A DNA stretch of 64,000 nucleotides from the NCBI GenBank assembly GCA_016791385.1, contig JAEUMR010000009.1, forward strand, positions 37,911-101,910, written 5' to 3'. The stretch is from Hyphomonadaceae bacterium (GTDB lineage: Bacteria > Pseudomonadota > Alphaproteobacteria > Caulobacterales > Aquidulcibacteraceae). The notes under the pieces are model-generated. The model was not told where the DNA came from and did no database searches. It saw nothing but the letters and a program-made list of their open reading frames with translations. A program made the position numbers and the translations under genes. Positions 27,177-36,999 of this stretch are shown piece after piece (position 1 is the stretch's first letter; every line of letters begins with the position of its first letter).

Positions 27177-27689
27177 TTAAGCCACCTGCTCCCGTCTCGG
27201 CAGCTTCCAGCCGGGGCGCGGGAAATGGCAGGTATAGCCGTTGGGGATGCGCTCCAGATAATCCTGGTGCTCGGGCTCGGCCTCCCAGAAATCGCCCACC
27301 GGCGAGACCTTGGTGACCACCTTGCCGGGCCAGAGGCCGGAGGCGTCGACGTCCTCGATCGTGCGCAGCGCTTCGGCGCGCTGGGTCTCGTTCGCATAGA
27401 AGATTTCCGAGCGGTACGACATGCCGATGTCGTTACCCTGACGGTTCACCGTGGTCGGATCGTGGATCTGGAAGAAGAACTCCAGCAGGTCCCGGTACGA
27501 GATGCGCTGCGGATCGAACCAGATCTCGATCGCCTCGGCATGGGTGCCGTGATTGCGGTAGGTGGCATTGGGCACATCGCCGCCGGAATAGCCCACGCGC
27601 GTCTTTTCCACGCCGGGCAGCTTTCGGATGAGGTCTTGCATGCCCCAGAAGCAGCCACCGGCCAGTACGGCCCGTTCCAGCGTCGTCAT
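27177..27689 (-). CDS. msrA: Peptide-methionine (S)-S-oxide reductase
   Basis: 170 residues. The catalytic GGCFWG motif sits at residues 11-16 (Cys13), followed by [12 protein letters not shown] and the [13 protein letters not shown] and [12 protein letters not shown] segments. It repairs oxidised methionine using thioredoxin. The start at 27689 has AAGGAG upstream; the frame is open to 27806 without family similarity. It is divergent from trpF. Confidence 0.97.
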   Translation of the reverse strand: MTTLERAVLAGGCFWGMQDLIRKLPGVEKTRVGYSGGDVPNATYRNHGTHAEAIEIWFDPQRISYRDLLEFFFQIHDPTTVNRQGNDIGMSYRSEIFYANETQRAEALRTIEDVDASGLWPGKVVTKVSPVGDFWEAEPEHQDYLERIPNGYTCHFPRPGWKLPRREQVA

Positions 27690-27814
27690 GTGAACTCTCC
27701 TTGTCGTGTGCAGGTAGGCGGTTTGCCGCGCGATTTCAGCCCCTATACGCACGAGCCGACGGCCGCGTTTCCACTCGTACTGGACGATCACCCGCGGTCG
27801 CGCCAAGAGACGCC

Positions 27815-28447
27815 ATGGCCGAAGCCAAAATCTGCGGCGTGACCACGCCTGAAGCTGTCGACGCCGCCCTAGCGGGCGGGGCGCGCTTTATCGGCTTTGT
27901 CGTCTATCCCAAGAGCCCCCGGCACCTGTCGCGCGACAAGCTGGCGGCGCTGGTGGAACGGGCGCGCGGGCGGGCCGAGACCGTCGCCGTCACCGTCGAC
28001 GCCGACGAGGAACTCCTGGCCGGCATCGCCGCCTACGCCCGTCCGGACTGGATCCAGCTGCATGGCTCGGAAAGCCCGGGCAAGACGGCCCAAGCCCGCC
28101 AATATGCCGGCCGGGGCCTGATCAAGGCCCTCGGCATCGCCCGTTCGGCGGACCTCGCCCAGGCCGCGGCCTATGAGCCGGTGGCCGACATGCTGCTTTT
28201 TGACGCCAAGCCGCCCCCGGACGGCCTGCCCGGCGGCAACGCCCTGGCGTTCGATTGGGCAATCCTGGCCGGACAGCGCTTTTCCCGGCCCTGGTTCTTG
28301 TCCGGGGGGCTCAACCCCGAGAACGTGGCCGAGGCGATCACTGCCTCCGGAGCGGCCCTGGTGGACGTGTCCTCTGGCGTGGAAGCCGCCCCGGGCCTAA
28401 AGGACCCGTCCCGGATCGCCCAATTCCTGGCCGCAACCCGAGTCTAA
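27815..28447 (+). CDS. trpF: Phosphoribosylanthranilate isomerase
   Basis: 210 residues. The N-terminal KICGVTTPE carries the catalytic Cys, VTVDAD the catalytic Asp, and IQLHGSESP and [11 protein letters not shown] complete the (beta/alpha)8 signature. It catalyses the third committed step of tryptophan synthesis. It is the first gene of trpF-trpB-x-trpA-accD-folC on the plus strand. I see no leader peptide in the 125 bp upstream. Confidence 0.95.
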   Translation: MAEAKICGVTTPEAVDAALAGGARFIGFVVYPKSPRHLSRDKLAALVERARGRAETVAVTVDADEELLAGIAAYARPDWIQLHGSESPGKTAQARQYAGRGLIKALGIARSADLAQAAAYEPVADMLLFDAKPPPDGLPGGNALAFDWAILAGQRFSRPWFLSGGLNPENVAEAITASGAALVDVSSGVEAAPGLKDPSRIAQFLAATRV

Positions 28448-28458
28448 GCTTCCGCCCC

Positions 28459-29673
28459 ATGGACGTGCGCCGCAACTGGCAGGACCTCCCCGACGCCGAG
28501 GGCCGTTTCGGTCCCTATGGCGGCCGGTTTGTCGCCGAGACGCTGATGCCGCTCGTCTTGGACCTGGAGCGCGCCTATCGCGAGGCTCAGGCCGATCCGG
28601 CCTTCGCCGCCACCATGGCGGACTTCTGGACCCATTATGTCGGCCGGCCCTCGCCGCTCTATTTCGCTGAGCGGCTCACTGACCACTTCGGCGGCGCGAA
28701 AATCTATTTCAAGCGCGACGAGCTCAATCACACCGGCGCGCACAAGATCAACAATTGCCTGGGCCAAGTGCTGCTCGCGCTGCGCATGGGCAAGACGCGC
28801 ATCATCGCCGAAACCGGCGCCGGTCAGCATGGCGTCGCCACCGCGACCGTCTGCGCGCGCTTTGGCCTGCCATGCGTCGTGTTCATGGGCGCGACCGACA
28901 TCGAACGGCAGAAGCCGAACGTGTTCCGCATGAAGCTGCTTGGCGCTGAAGTGCGCCCGGTGACGTCCGGTGCGGCGACGCTGAAAGACGCGATGAACGA
29001 AGCGCTGCGCGATTGGGTCACCAATGTCGCCGACACGTTCTATTGCATCGGCACCGCAGCGGGCCCGCACCCCTATCCGGAAATGGTGCGCGAGTTCCAA
29101 AGCGTGATCGGACGCGAAGCGCGCGCGCAGATTCTCGAACGCGAAGGGCGTCTGCCGGACGCGGTGATGGCGTGCATTGGCGGCGGCTCGAACGCTATCG
29201 GCCTGTTCCATCCGTTCATCCAGGATGAAGCGGTGCGGCTGATCGGCGTCGAAGCGGCCGGTCATGGCATCGACGAGCGTTTCGAGCACTCCGCTGCGCT
29301 CAATGGCGGACGCCCCGGCGTGCTGCACGGCAACCGCACGTACCTGCTGCAGAACGAAGACGGCCAGATCCTGGAAGGCCACTCGATCAGCGCCGGCCTC
29401 GATTATCCCGGCGTCGGCCCCGAGCATTCGTACCTGCACGACATTGGCCGCGCCCAATATCTGAGCGCCAAAGACGACGAGGCGCTGGAAGCATTCAAGC
29501 TCTGCGCGCGGCTCGAAGGCATCCTGCCGGCGCTCGAGCCGTCGCACGCGCTAGCGCGCGTTGGCGATGTTGCGCGCGAGATTGGCAAGGGCGGGCTCAT
29601 CATAATGAACCTCTGCGGCCGCGGCGACAAAGACGTGTTCACCGTGGCCGATGCGCTAGGAGTGAAGCTTTGA
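28459..29673 (+). CDS. trpB: Tryptophan synthase beta chain
   Basis: 404 residues. [15 protein letters not shown] opens the protein, the PLP lysine is in HTGAHKINN, and [10 protein letters not shown] is the phosphate-binding loop. It condenses indole with serine. Its stop overlaps the TTG start of the small periplasmic protein, and trpA comes after that insertion. Confidence 0.98.
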   Translation: MDVRRNWQDLPDAEGRFGPYGGRFVAETLMPLVLDLERAYREAQADPAFAATMADFWTHYVGRPSPLYFAERLTDHFGGAKIYFKRDELNHTGAHKINNCLGQVLLALRMGKTRIIAETGAGQHGVATATVCARFGLPCVVFMGATDIERQKPNVFRMKLLGAEVRPVTSGAATLKDAMNEALRDWVTNVADTFYCIGTAAGPHPYPEMVREFQSVIGREARAQILEREGRLPDAVMACIGGGSNAIGLFHPFIQDEAVRLIGVEAAGHGIDERFEHSAALNGGRPGVLHGNRTYLLQNEDGQILEGHSISAGLDYPGVGPEHSYLHDIGRAQYLSAKDDEALEAFKLCARLEGILPALEPSHALARVGDVAREIGKGGLIIMNLCGRGDKDVFTVADALGVKL

Positions 29674-30098
29674 ACCTTCGTCTCGCTCTCGCCTGCCTTG
29701 CCGCGTCGCTCGCTTTCGCCGCGCCGGCGTTTGCCGAAGAGACGCAAGCGCTGCTGCCGGATTCGGTCAATCTGGAGCTGATCGAGGGCTCCACCGTCCC
29801 CGAGGATTGCCAATACCCGGAAACCATCAGCGACACGGCGACGTTCGAACTCGCGTGCGTGACCATGCCGCGCGCATCGTCCGGTTACATCGCCGCCGAA
29901 TATATCGGCCAGCTCGGCGAGCATGGCTGGGTGCAAGGCGATTACGTCACCGGCGGCCTGACCGCCGTGCGCACCGACGAACAGGATTGCCGGCATGTGC
30001 TCAATATCTTCCCATCGGATTTCCCGCGCGGCGACCGGCGCTCGGCCAATGTGGTGATCTGGTTCGCACTAGAGCGCGAACCGCGGTGCACAAACTGA
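29670..30098 (+). CDS. Small exported protein inserted between trpB and trpA
   Basis: 142 residues from a TTG start that overlaps the trpB stop (TTGA). Residues 1-22 form a good Sec signal peptide ending AFA. The mature part has four cysteines (C47, C63, C107, C140), suggesting two disulfides in the periplasm. Nothing in it resembles tryptophan enzymes, and I do not recognise a family. Spacing (overlap before, 4 bp after) shows it is translated as part of the trp operon, so it either hitch-hikes or has an unexplained link. Confidence 0.8.
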   Translation: MNLRLALACLAASLAFAAPAFAEETQALLPDSVNLELIEGSTVPEDCQYPETISDTATFELACVTMPRASSGYIAAEYIGQLGEHGWVQGDYVTGGLTAVRTDEQDCRHVLNIFPSDFPRGDRRSANVVIWFALEREPRCTN

Positions 30099-30102
30099 GC
30101 CC

Positions 30103-30939
30103 ATGAGCACGCGCATCGCCTCCCGTTTCGCATCGCTCAAGCGCGCTAATCGCGCCGCGCTCGTCGCCTATGTGATGGCGTCCGATCCCGACCAGGAAAC
30201 CTGCTTCGAAATCCTGAAGGGCTTGCCAGCCGCCGGCGCCGATGTGATCGAGCTGGGCTTTCCGTTCACCGATCCGATGGCCGACGGCCCGAGCATTCAA
30301 AAAGCCGCGCTGCGTTCGCTGAAGGCTGGCGGCAGCCTGCGCAACACGCTCGATCTCGCGCGCCGCTTCCGGGAAACGGACAAGGACACCCCGCTCATCC
30401 TGATGGGTTACGCAAACCCGATCGAGCAAATGGGCTATGATGCGTTCGCCTCGAATATCAAAAGCGCGGGCGCAGATGGCGCCATCGTGGTCGATCTGCC
30501 GCCGGAGGAAGATGCGCCGCTGCGGCGCGCGTTCGCGCCGCACGCTCTCTCCATTATTCGCCTGGCGGCGCCGACCACGAACGACAAGCGGTTAACCAAG
30601 GTGCTCGAAGGCGCCTCGGGTTTCCTCTATTATGTCTCTGTCGCCGGGGTCACCGGCGCCAATGCTGCAAGTGCTGGCGACGTGCGCGCGGCCGTGGAAC
30701 GGTTGCAGCGCGCAACGGATTTACCCATCGCCGTCGGCTTCGGCGTACGCGAACCGGATGCGGCGCGGGCCATCGCCCGCAGCGCCGATGCGGTGGTCGT
30801 AGGCTCGGCCTTCGTCGATGAAATTGCGGCAGGCCCTGCCGCGCAGGCCCCCGAGCGCGTCTTGCGCAAGGTGGCATTGTTAAGCGAAGCTGTGCGCTCA
30901 GCGCGAGACGCCGCAGACGTGGAAGGAATACGCGCATGA
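30103..30939 (+). CDS. trpA: Tryptophan synthase alpha chain
   Basis: 278 residues. The catalytic Glu lies in [17 protein letters not shown] and the catalytic Asp in [25 protein letters not shown] forms the phosphate site. It cleaves indole-glycerol phosphate to indole for TrpB. Its end overlaps accD (ATGA). Confidence 0.98.
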   Translation: MSTRIASRFASLKRANRAALVAYVMASDPDQETCFEILKGLPAAGADVIELGFPFTDPMADGPSIQKAALRSLKAGGSLRNTLDLARRFRETDKDTPLILMGYANPIEQMGYDAFASNIKSAGADGAIVVDLPPEEDAPLRRAFAPHALSIIRLAAPTTNDKRLTKVLEGASGFLYYVSVAGVTGANAASAGDVRAAVERLQRATDLPIAVGFGVREPDAARAIARSADAVVVGSAFVDEIAAGPAAQAPERVLRKVALLSEAVRSARDAADVEGIRA

Positions 30940-31916
30940 ACTGGCTGTCCAACTTTGCGCGGCCCGGCCTCAAGAAGAAGGGCGACGAGAAGAAGCCCGA
31001 CACGCCGGACAATCTCTGGATCAAGGATCCCCTTTCGGGCGAGCTGATCTATCGCGCCGAGCTTGAGCACGCCGATTGGGTGACGCCCTCCGGCTTCCAC
31101 ATGCGCATCGGCCCCGATGCGCGCTTCAAGCAGATGTTCGACGAGCAGGCTTGGCAGACGATTCCGCTGCCGAAGGTCCAGACCGATCCGCTGAAGTTCA
31201 AGGACGACAAGAAGTATCCCGATCGCCTCAAGGCGGCGCGCGCAAAGGTCGGCCGCGACGATTGCATGGCCGCAGGCTATGGCCGCATCGGCGGCGCGCA
31301 CGCTGTCGTGCTGGTGCAGGATTTCGAATTCATGGGCGGCTCGCTCGGCATGGCCGCGGGCGAAGCTTTCGTCGCCGCCGCTGAGGCCGCGCTGCGCCGC
31401 AAGGCTGCGCTGATCGTCGTCACCTCATCGGGCGGCGCGCGCATGCAAGAAGGCATTCTCTCACTGATGCAGATGCCGCGCACGACGCTGGCGATTCAAA
31501 TGCTGCACGAAGCGAAGCTGCCTTACATCGTCGTGCTGGCTGACCCCACCACCGGAGGCGTCACCGCCAGCTACGCCATGCTGGGCGACATCCACATCGC
31601 CGAGCCCGGCGCGCTGATCGGCTTCGCCGGCCCGCGCGTGATTGAGCAGACCATCCGCCAGAAGCTGCCGGAAGGCTTCCAGCGTTCGGAATACCTGCAC
31701 GACAAGGGCATGGTCGACATGGTGGTCGACCGCCGTCAGCTCAAAGCCACCTTGGCGACGCTGCTCTCGGTGCTGATGCACAAGCACATGCAGAAGCAAG
31801 GCGAAGGCGGCGAGACGATCGAACTCAGTGAGATTGTCGAAGAGGCAGAGCCGCAAAACCGCAAGCGCAAACCCGCACGCCAAAACCAGGCGCCGCGCGC
31901 GAAAGCAGCGGAGTAG
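30936..31916 (+). CDS. accD: Acetyl-CoA carboxylase carboxyltransferase subunit beta
   Basis: 326 residues. The crotonase-like carboxyltransferase core is clear: [37 protein letters not shown] and [17 protein letters not shown]. It transfers CO2 from biotin to acetyl-CoA to make malonyl-CoA for fatty acid synthesis. At the N-terminus ([18 protein letters not shown] and on to SGFHMRIG) the four cysteines of the E. coli zinc ribbon are all replaced. A basic, Gln/Lys-rich tail follows residue 300. Coupled to trpA. Confidence 0.96.
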   Translation: MNWLSNFARPGLKKKGDEKKPDTPDNLWIKDPLSGELIYRAELEHADWVTPSGFHMRIGPDARFKQMFDEQAWQTIPLPKVQTDPLKFKDDKKYPDRLKAARAKVGRDDCMAAGYGRIGGAHAVVLVQDFEFMGGSLGMAAGEAFVAAAEAALRRKAALIVVTSSGGARMQEGILSLMQMPRTTLAIQMLHEAKLPYIVVLADPTTGGVTASYAMLGDIHIAEPGALIGFAGPRVIEQTIRQKLPEGFQRSEYLHDKGMVDMVVDRRQLKATLATLLSVLMHKHMQKQGEGGETIELSEIVEEAEPQNRKRKPARQNQAPRAKAAE

Positions 31917-31931
31917 CGCTCGCGCGCCCTG

Positions 31932-33212
31932 ATGGACCCGGCGCAGCAGCGGTTCGAGACTCTGTTCGGCCCGGAGTTCGGGCACGGCAAGCCGTTTGAT
32001 CTCGCGCCCTTGCGCGCAACACTCGCCGCACTCGGCGACCCCCAAGCCCATCTGCCGCCCGTCATTCATGTCGCCGGAACCAACGGCAAGGGCTCGACCA
32101 TCGCCTTCATGCGCGCGATCGCCGAAGCGGCAGGCTTGCGCGTGCATGCCTTCACCAAGCCGCACCTCTTCGCGCTGCGCGAGCGCTTCGCCGTGGCGAA
32201 CGAGCAGGTCAGCGAGACGGCCCTGATCGCCGCCGCAGAGCACGTCGCGCGCATCTCGACAGCGCTGACGCAGTTCGATGCGCAGGTGGCCGCGGCGTTC
32301 TTGTTGTTCGATGAAACGCCAGCCGATCTCGTCTTGCTCGAGACCGGCATGGGCGGACGCGACGATTCCACCAACGTAATCGAACGCCCGGCGCTCTCAG
32401 TGATCACGCCAATCGGCCTCGATCATCAAGATGCGCTTGGCGCCACGCTGGCCGAGATCGCCGCCCACAAGGCCGGCATCATGAAGCGTAATTCGCCTGC
32501 CATCGTCGCCCGGCAGGACGATGCTGTGCGCAAAATGATTGAAGCGCAGGCAGAGGCGGTCGGCGCGCCGCTCTATCGCCAAGGCGTGGAATGGGACGCG
32601 TACGCAAGCAATGGCCACCTTGTCGTGCAGACCGAGACGCGTGCGCTCGATCTGCCGTTGCCGGCGCTGGCCGGTGCGCATCAAATCGACAATGCGGGCC
32701 TCGCCTGCGCGGCGCTGCTCACCTGGCGCCCTGCGCTGAGTGAGGAAGCGTTCGCCGCTGGCATGACAGACGCCGCTTGGCCCGCCCGCTTGCAGCCGCT
32801 GATGCGCGGGCCGCTCAGCGCGCCGATCCGCAACACCGGCGGCGAGGTCTGGGTCGATGGCGGACACAACGCGCACGGCGCACAAGCGCTGGCGCATGCG
32901 CTCAATGCCATGCGCCACCGCCGCGAGGCGCCCACCATCGCCATTGTCGGCATGTTGGCGCGCAAGCACGCCGACAGTTTCGCCGCCGCGCTCGCTGGCG
33001 CGGTCGATCGCATCATCGCCGTGCCGTTGCAGCAAGCGCACATCGCGCCGAATCTGATCGCAGCGCAGGCCGAAGCGCTCGGCGTTGCGGCGAGCACCGC
33101 CCCATCGCTCGAAGCCGCCATGCAAGACGCGGCGCAGTTTCCTGCGCCGCGTGTGTTGATCTGTGGTTCATTCGTGCTGGCGGCAGAAGCTCTAACCGCC
33201 GAAAGCGCTTAG
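31932..33212 (+). CDS. folC: Folylpolyglutamate synthase / dihydrofolate synthase
   Basis: 426 residues. The ATP loop is [14 protein letters not shown], the [14 protein letters not shown] metal/omega region follows, then [12 protein letters not shown] and [13 protein letters not shown]. It adds glutamate to dihydropteroate and folates. It is the last gene of the trp-acc-fol block and its stop interlocks with the trxA stop on the other strand. Confidence 0.96.
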   Translation: MDPAQQRFETLFGPEFGHGKPFDLAPLRATLAALGDPQAHLPPVIHVAGTNGKGSTIAFMRAIAEAAGLRVHAFTKPHLFALRERFAVANEQVSETALIAAAEHVARISTALTQFDAQVAAAFLLFDETPADLVLLETGMGGRDDSTNVIERPALSVITPIGLDHQDALGATLAEIAAHKAGIMKRNSPAIVARQDDAVRKMIEAQAEAVGAPLYRQGVEWDAYASNGHLVVQTETRALDLPLPALAGAHQIDNAGLACAALLTWRPALSEEAFAAGMTDAAWPARLQPLMRGPLSAPIRNTGGEVWVDGGHNAHGAQALAHALNAMRHRREAPTIAIVGMLARKHADSFAAALAGAVDRIIAVPLQQAHIAPNLIAAQAEALGVAASTAPSLEAAMQDAAQFPAPRVLICGSFVLAAEALTAESA

Positions 33213-33532
33213 ACGCTCTCGTTCAGCCACTCGACGATCTTCGACTTCGGCATCGCGCCGACTTTCGTCGCCGCCACCTTGCCGTCCTTGAATACCATCA
33301 AAGTCGGGATGCCACGCACGCCGTAGCGGCCGGGCGTCATCGGGTTGTCATCGATGTTCAGCTTGGCGACGGTAACGCGGTCGCCCATTTCGGAAGCGAT
33401 CTCTTCCAGAGCCGGTCCGATCTGCTTGCAGGGGCCGCACCATTCCGCCCAGAAATCAACCAGCACCGGCTTGCCGGACTTCAACACGTCGCTTTCGAAA
33501 CTGTCGTCGCTGATCTTGGTGGTGACGGACAC
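33209..33532 (-). CDS. trxA: Thioredoxin
   Basis: 107 residues with the redox motif WCGPC (Cys32, Cys35), the [11 protein letters not shown] strand and [13 protein letters not shown] with the cis-proline. General cytosolic disulfide reductant. The GTG at 33532 is preferred because GGAG(A) sits 7-8 bases upstream; an in-frame ATG at 33550 is possible. It follows addA by 59 bp on the same strand. Confidence 0.96.
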   Translation of the reverse strand: MSVTTKISDDSFESDVLKSGKPVLVDFWAEWCGPCKQIGPALEEIASEMGDRVTVAKLNIDDNPMTPGRYGVRGIPTLMVFKDGKVAATKVGAMPKSKIVEWLNESV

Positions 33533-33591
33533 GCGGACTTCTCCTCGCAACGAATCTTCGCCGTTTTAGGTAGGCGCGCGCCGGGGCCGTT

Positions 33592-36500
33592 TCAACCGGC
33601 CTCGAGCTGCCTCAACGCCTCGTCCAGGTGGAAATCCGGCAATTCCATCAGGTGCGGGGTCTCCGTCCACAGGAGAGCGCAACCGACGGTGCGGCCAGGA
33701 AAGATCTGGCGCAGCACGTTCCGGTAGAGCGCCAATTGCAGCACATACGGTTGCGGCGCCTTGGCGACATCGGTTGGCGAGGGCCGGTCGGTCTTGAAGT
33801 CGAGCACCAGCACCCGCTCCGCCTCGACCACCAGCCGGTCGACGATGCCGCGTACGCTCATGCCCGCCGCCTCGCCGATGATCGGCGCCTCGGCGCGGCT
33901 GGCTGGTCCGAACACGGCGCCGAAACGCGCGTCGGCGATCACGCCAAGCGCTTCGCGCGCGAACGCTTCGGCCCCGGCGCCGTCAACGCCCTGACGCGCA
34001 AGCCAGGCGACCGCCGCCTTCTGGCGCTGCTCGGGTTGCACGTCCGGCAAACGTTGCAGCAAACCGTGGATCAGCCTGCCGCGTCTGAACCGCTTCTGGC
34101 CTTCACCGCGCGGCGAGAATAACGCCGGATCGATATGCGCGATGCGCGAGGGCGCCGCGATGCGTACTTCCTTGCCGCCCGGCGCCGGCGCCTTCGCCCA
34201 GGCTGGCAGCGTGAGCGGCGCGTGCGCCGATCGCTTCTCCGCCTCTTCCGCAAACAAGGACGCGCCGTAGCGCCAGCCTTCGCCGTACGGCGTCTTGAAC
34301 GGCGCGGCGCCGAGCGACTGCAGTGCGCTTTCAACCGCCGCGCGCCAGCTCTCCGGCGCCTCGCCGCTCTTGGCATTGCTGAATTGCGGGCCGCACACGA
34401 TCAGCCGGTCGCGCGCACGCGTCATCGCCACGTAGAGCAGGCGCCAATGCTCGCCGAGCATGCGCTCCTTGTGCGCGGCGCGCGCTGTGGCGACGACCGC
34501 GTCGTCATCCTTGCTGCGGAAGGAGATGAAGGGCCCGTCCTCATCATCGAACAGGAGCCCGTTATCCGGCGCGTCTTCGGCATTTCCGGTGGAATCCGGC
34601 AAGATCACCAGCGGCGCTTCCAGCCCCTTGGCGCCATGCACGGTCATGACGCGGATGGCGCCTGTCTCCGCCTCCAGCTCGCGTTTCACTTGGCCCGCGT
34701 CGATCTCGATCGCATAGAGGAAGCGCTGCAGCGTCGCCGCCTGATGGCCGGCCGGTTTCAGCGCGCGTTGCAGTAATTCTTCGAGCGGGTCGCGTATCTC
34801 CTGTCCCAACCGGGCAAACACGCGCCGCCAGCCGGTGTCACCACCGCCATGCGGCGTCTCCAGCGCCCAGCTAAGAAACGCAAACGGCTCGGCGCCGCGG
34901 CGCGCCGCCAGCTCGGTTACGAATGCGCGCGCGGCGGCGTGCTTCTCATCGCTGCTCGCCATCAGGCGCGCCATCAGCGTTTCACCCCGGCTGCGCCCAT
35001 AAGCGAGCGGGAACAGATCGGCGTCATCATCAGTGAGGTTGCACCATGGGCCTTTCAGCACGCAGGCGAGCGCGAGATCGTCAGCCGGATCGAGCGCGAC
35101 CCGCATCAGCGCCAGACAGTCTTCAACCGCCAATTCGTCGCGCAGCACCATGCGGTCGGCGCCGGCGACCGGCAGCCCGGCGCGCTTGAACGCCTTGATC
35201 AGCTCGCGGAACATGGCGCCGCGCGTGCGCACCAGCGCCAGCACATCGCCCGCATGCATCGGACGCAGCTTACCGTCATGCCACACCGCTTCGCGCGCAT
35301 CGATCATGGCTTTGACACGCTGGGCGATCTCGCGCGCCAGGATCGCGTGCGCGCTGGCGCCGGTCTCGACATCGATCGGCGCATCCCAGGGCTGGGCGTC
35401 CGCTGCCTTCGGCCGCAGCGTCACCGGCCACACTTCGACACAGCCGCCCTCGTCACGCCGCGCGGCGAGGTGCTTGATCTCGTCGTGCCGGCCAGGCCCG
35501 GACGCGATCAGCGGCTTGTCCGCCATCGCCGCATCGACAACGTCGAGCACGTGCTGGGTGGAACGGAACGAAGTGCGCAGCTCCGGCCCGGCGAAATTCA
35601 TGTTCGCCGCGTGCGCCCGCGCGCTGAGCGCCTGCGCTTCGTTGAGGAAGCGCGCCGGATCGGCGCCTTGGAAGGCGTAAATGCTCTGCTTGGGATCGCC
35701 GACAGCGAACATCGTCCGCACGCGTTCACGCACGCCAGCGCCGGCGAAGAACTCTGTTTGCAGCGGCTCGATCAGCTCCCATTGCGTGGGGCTGGTATCC
35801 TGACCTTCGTCAATCAGGATGTGATCGAGGCCGCCATCAAGCTTGTAGAGCACCCAGGGAGCAGCTTCCGAGCGTTGCAGCAGGCGCTGCGCATGCTCGA
35901 TCAGGTCGTCGAAATCGAGCGCGCCAGCGCGGCCCTTGGCGTCGGCGTAAGCTTCGTCGAGCTTGAGCGCCAGCGCCAGCGCCGCGACAGCGTCCTCTGC
36001 ACGCTCGATGGCGTTGAGACGGCGGCGCGCATCCGCGCACGCTTCGGCGAAGCGATTGACAGCGGGCTCGATCCATGGCTGCGCCTTCGTCAACTTGCCG
36101 GTGACAAAGCTCTTGTAGAGTTCGCCGCTGCTGGAGAAGGCGAAATCGAAGCACCAGTCCAGCACGCGGCGCGGAGAATCGCCGCGCTCCATCGCCGCGA
36201 AAATCTGCCCGAGCCGATCAGCCACCGCCTGATCCTTGGCCGTGGAGGATGAAAGCGCCGCCGCCGCTTGCCGCAAGCCCGGCCAATCCGCCGCGCTGAT
36301 GAACGCCGCTGCAAAATCATCAGCGCTTTCGCCGGCGCCGTGCCGGTCGCGCAATGCTTGTTCGGCGAACAGCGGCGCGTCGTGCTTTTGTGCGTAGCGG
36401 CGAAAATCAGCGCGGCGCAGCGCCAGCCGGTCCAACAGCGCTTCCAGTCCCTCGCCGTGCAGCTTCGCCGCGAAGCGGCGGAACGCCGTGCGCGGCGCGT

Positions 36501-36999
36501 CTACATCCAACGCCGCCTCCGCACGCGCCCGCCCCAGCAGCGCCGCCGCGCGCGCCTCGTCGGCGATCTCGAAGCCCGGCGGCACGCCCGCTTCGATCGG
36601 AAAGCGCGCCAGCAGGCGCTCACAGAAGGCGTGAATGGTTTGGATTCGCAAACCGCCCGGCGTTTCCAGCGCTTGCGCGAACAGCGCCCGCGCGCGGCCG
36701 AGATCGGCATGCGGCGCGCCGAGCTTTTCCAACTCCGCGCCGAGCTTTGCGTCATCCGCGACACACCAGCCGCCCAGCCGCTCGAACAAGCGCCGCTGCA
36801 TCTCCGCGGCTGCGGCCTTGGTGTAGGTGATGCAGAGGAACGCCGCGGGCTTCGAGCCTTCAAGCAGCAGGCGGGCGATGCGGTCGACCAGCACCTTGGT
36901 TTTGCCCGACCCCGCATTGGCGGTGACGAACACCGAATAGTGCGGGTGCGCGGCAAGACTCTGGCTCTGGTTGGCTTCCTGCAGCGGATCGGCGCTCAT
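33592..36999 (-). CDS. addA: ATP-dependent helicase-nuclease subunit A (double-strand break repair)
   Basis: 1135 residues. UvrD-type helicase motifs run from Walker A TANAGSGKTKVL (near residue 30) through the LIDEGQDTSPTQWELI Walker B/III region and VMTVHGAKGLEAPLVIL (motif V/VI area). The C-terminal RecB-like nuclease domain has VLDFKTDRP near residue 1080. With AddB it resects broken DNA ends for RecA. Coupled to addB by ATGA. Confidence 0.96.
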   Translation of the reverse strand: MSADPLQEANQSQSLAAHPHYSVFVTANAGSGKTKVLVDRIARLLLEGSKPAAFLCITYTKAAAAEMQRRLFERLGGWCVADDAKLGAELEKLGAPHADLGRARALFAQALETPGGLRIQTIHAFCERLLARFPIEAGVPPGFEIADEARAAALLGRARAEAALDVDAPRTAFRRFAAKLHGEGLEALLDRLALRRADFRRYAQKHDAPLFAEQALRDRHGAGESADDFAAAFISAADWPGLRQAAAALSSSTAKDQAVADRLGQIFAAMERGDSPRRVLDWCFDFAFSSSGELYKSFVTGKLTKAQPWIEPAVNRFAEACADARRRLNAIERAEDAVAALALALKLDEAYADAKGRAGALDFDDLIEHAQRLLQRSEAAPWVLYKLDGGLDHILIDEGQDTSPTQWELIEPLQTEFFAGAGVRERVRTMFAVGDPKQSIYAFQGADPARFLNEAQALSARAHAANMNFAGPELRTSFRSTQHVLDVVDAAMADKPLIASGPGRHDEIKHLAARRDEGGCVEVWPVTLRPKAADAQPWDAPIDVETGASAHAILAREIAQRVKAMIDAREAVWHDGKLRPMHAGDVLALVRTRGAMFRELIKAFKRAGLPVAGADRMVLRDELAVEDCLALMRVALDPADDLALACVLKGPWCNLTDDDADLFPLAYGRSRGETLMARLMASSDEKHAAARAFVTELAARRGAEPFAFLSWALETPHGGGDTGWRRVFARLGQEIRDPLEELLQRALKPAGHQAATLQRFLYAIEIDAGQVKRELEAETGAIRVMTVHGAKGLEAPLVILPDSTGNAEDAPDNGLLFDDEDGPFISFRSKDDDAVVATARAAHKERMLGEHWRLLYVAMTRARDRLIVCGPQFSNAKSGEAPESWRAAVESALQSLGAAPFKTPYGEGWRYGASLFAEEAEKRSAHAPLTLPAWAKAPAPGGKEVRIAAPSRIAHIDPALFSPRGEGQKRFRRGRLIHGLLQRLPDVQPEQRQKAAVAWLARQGVDGAGAEAFAREALGVIADARFGAVFGPASRAEAPIIGEAAGMSVRGIVDRLVVEAERVLVLDFKTDRPSPTDVAKAPQPYVLQLALYRNVLRQIFPGRTVGCALLWTETPHLMELPDFHLDEALRQLEAG

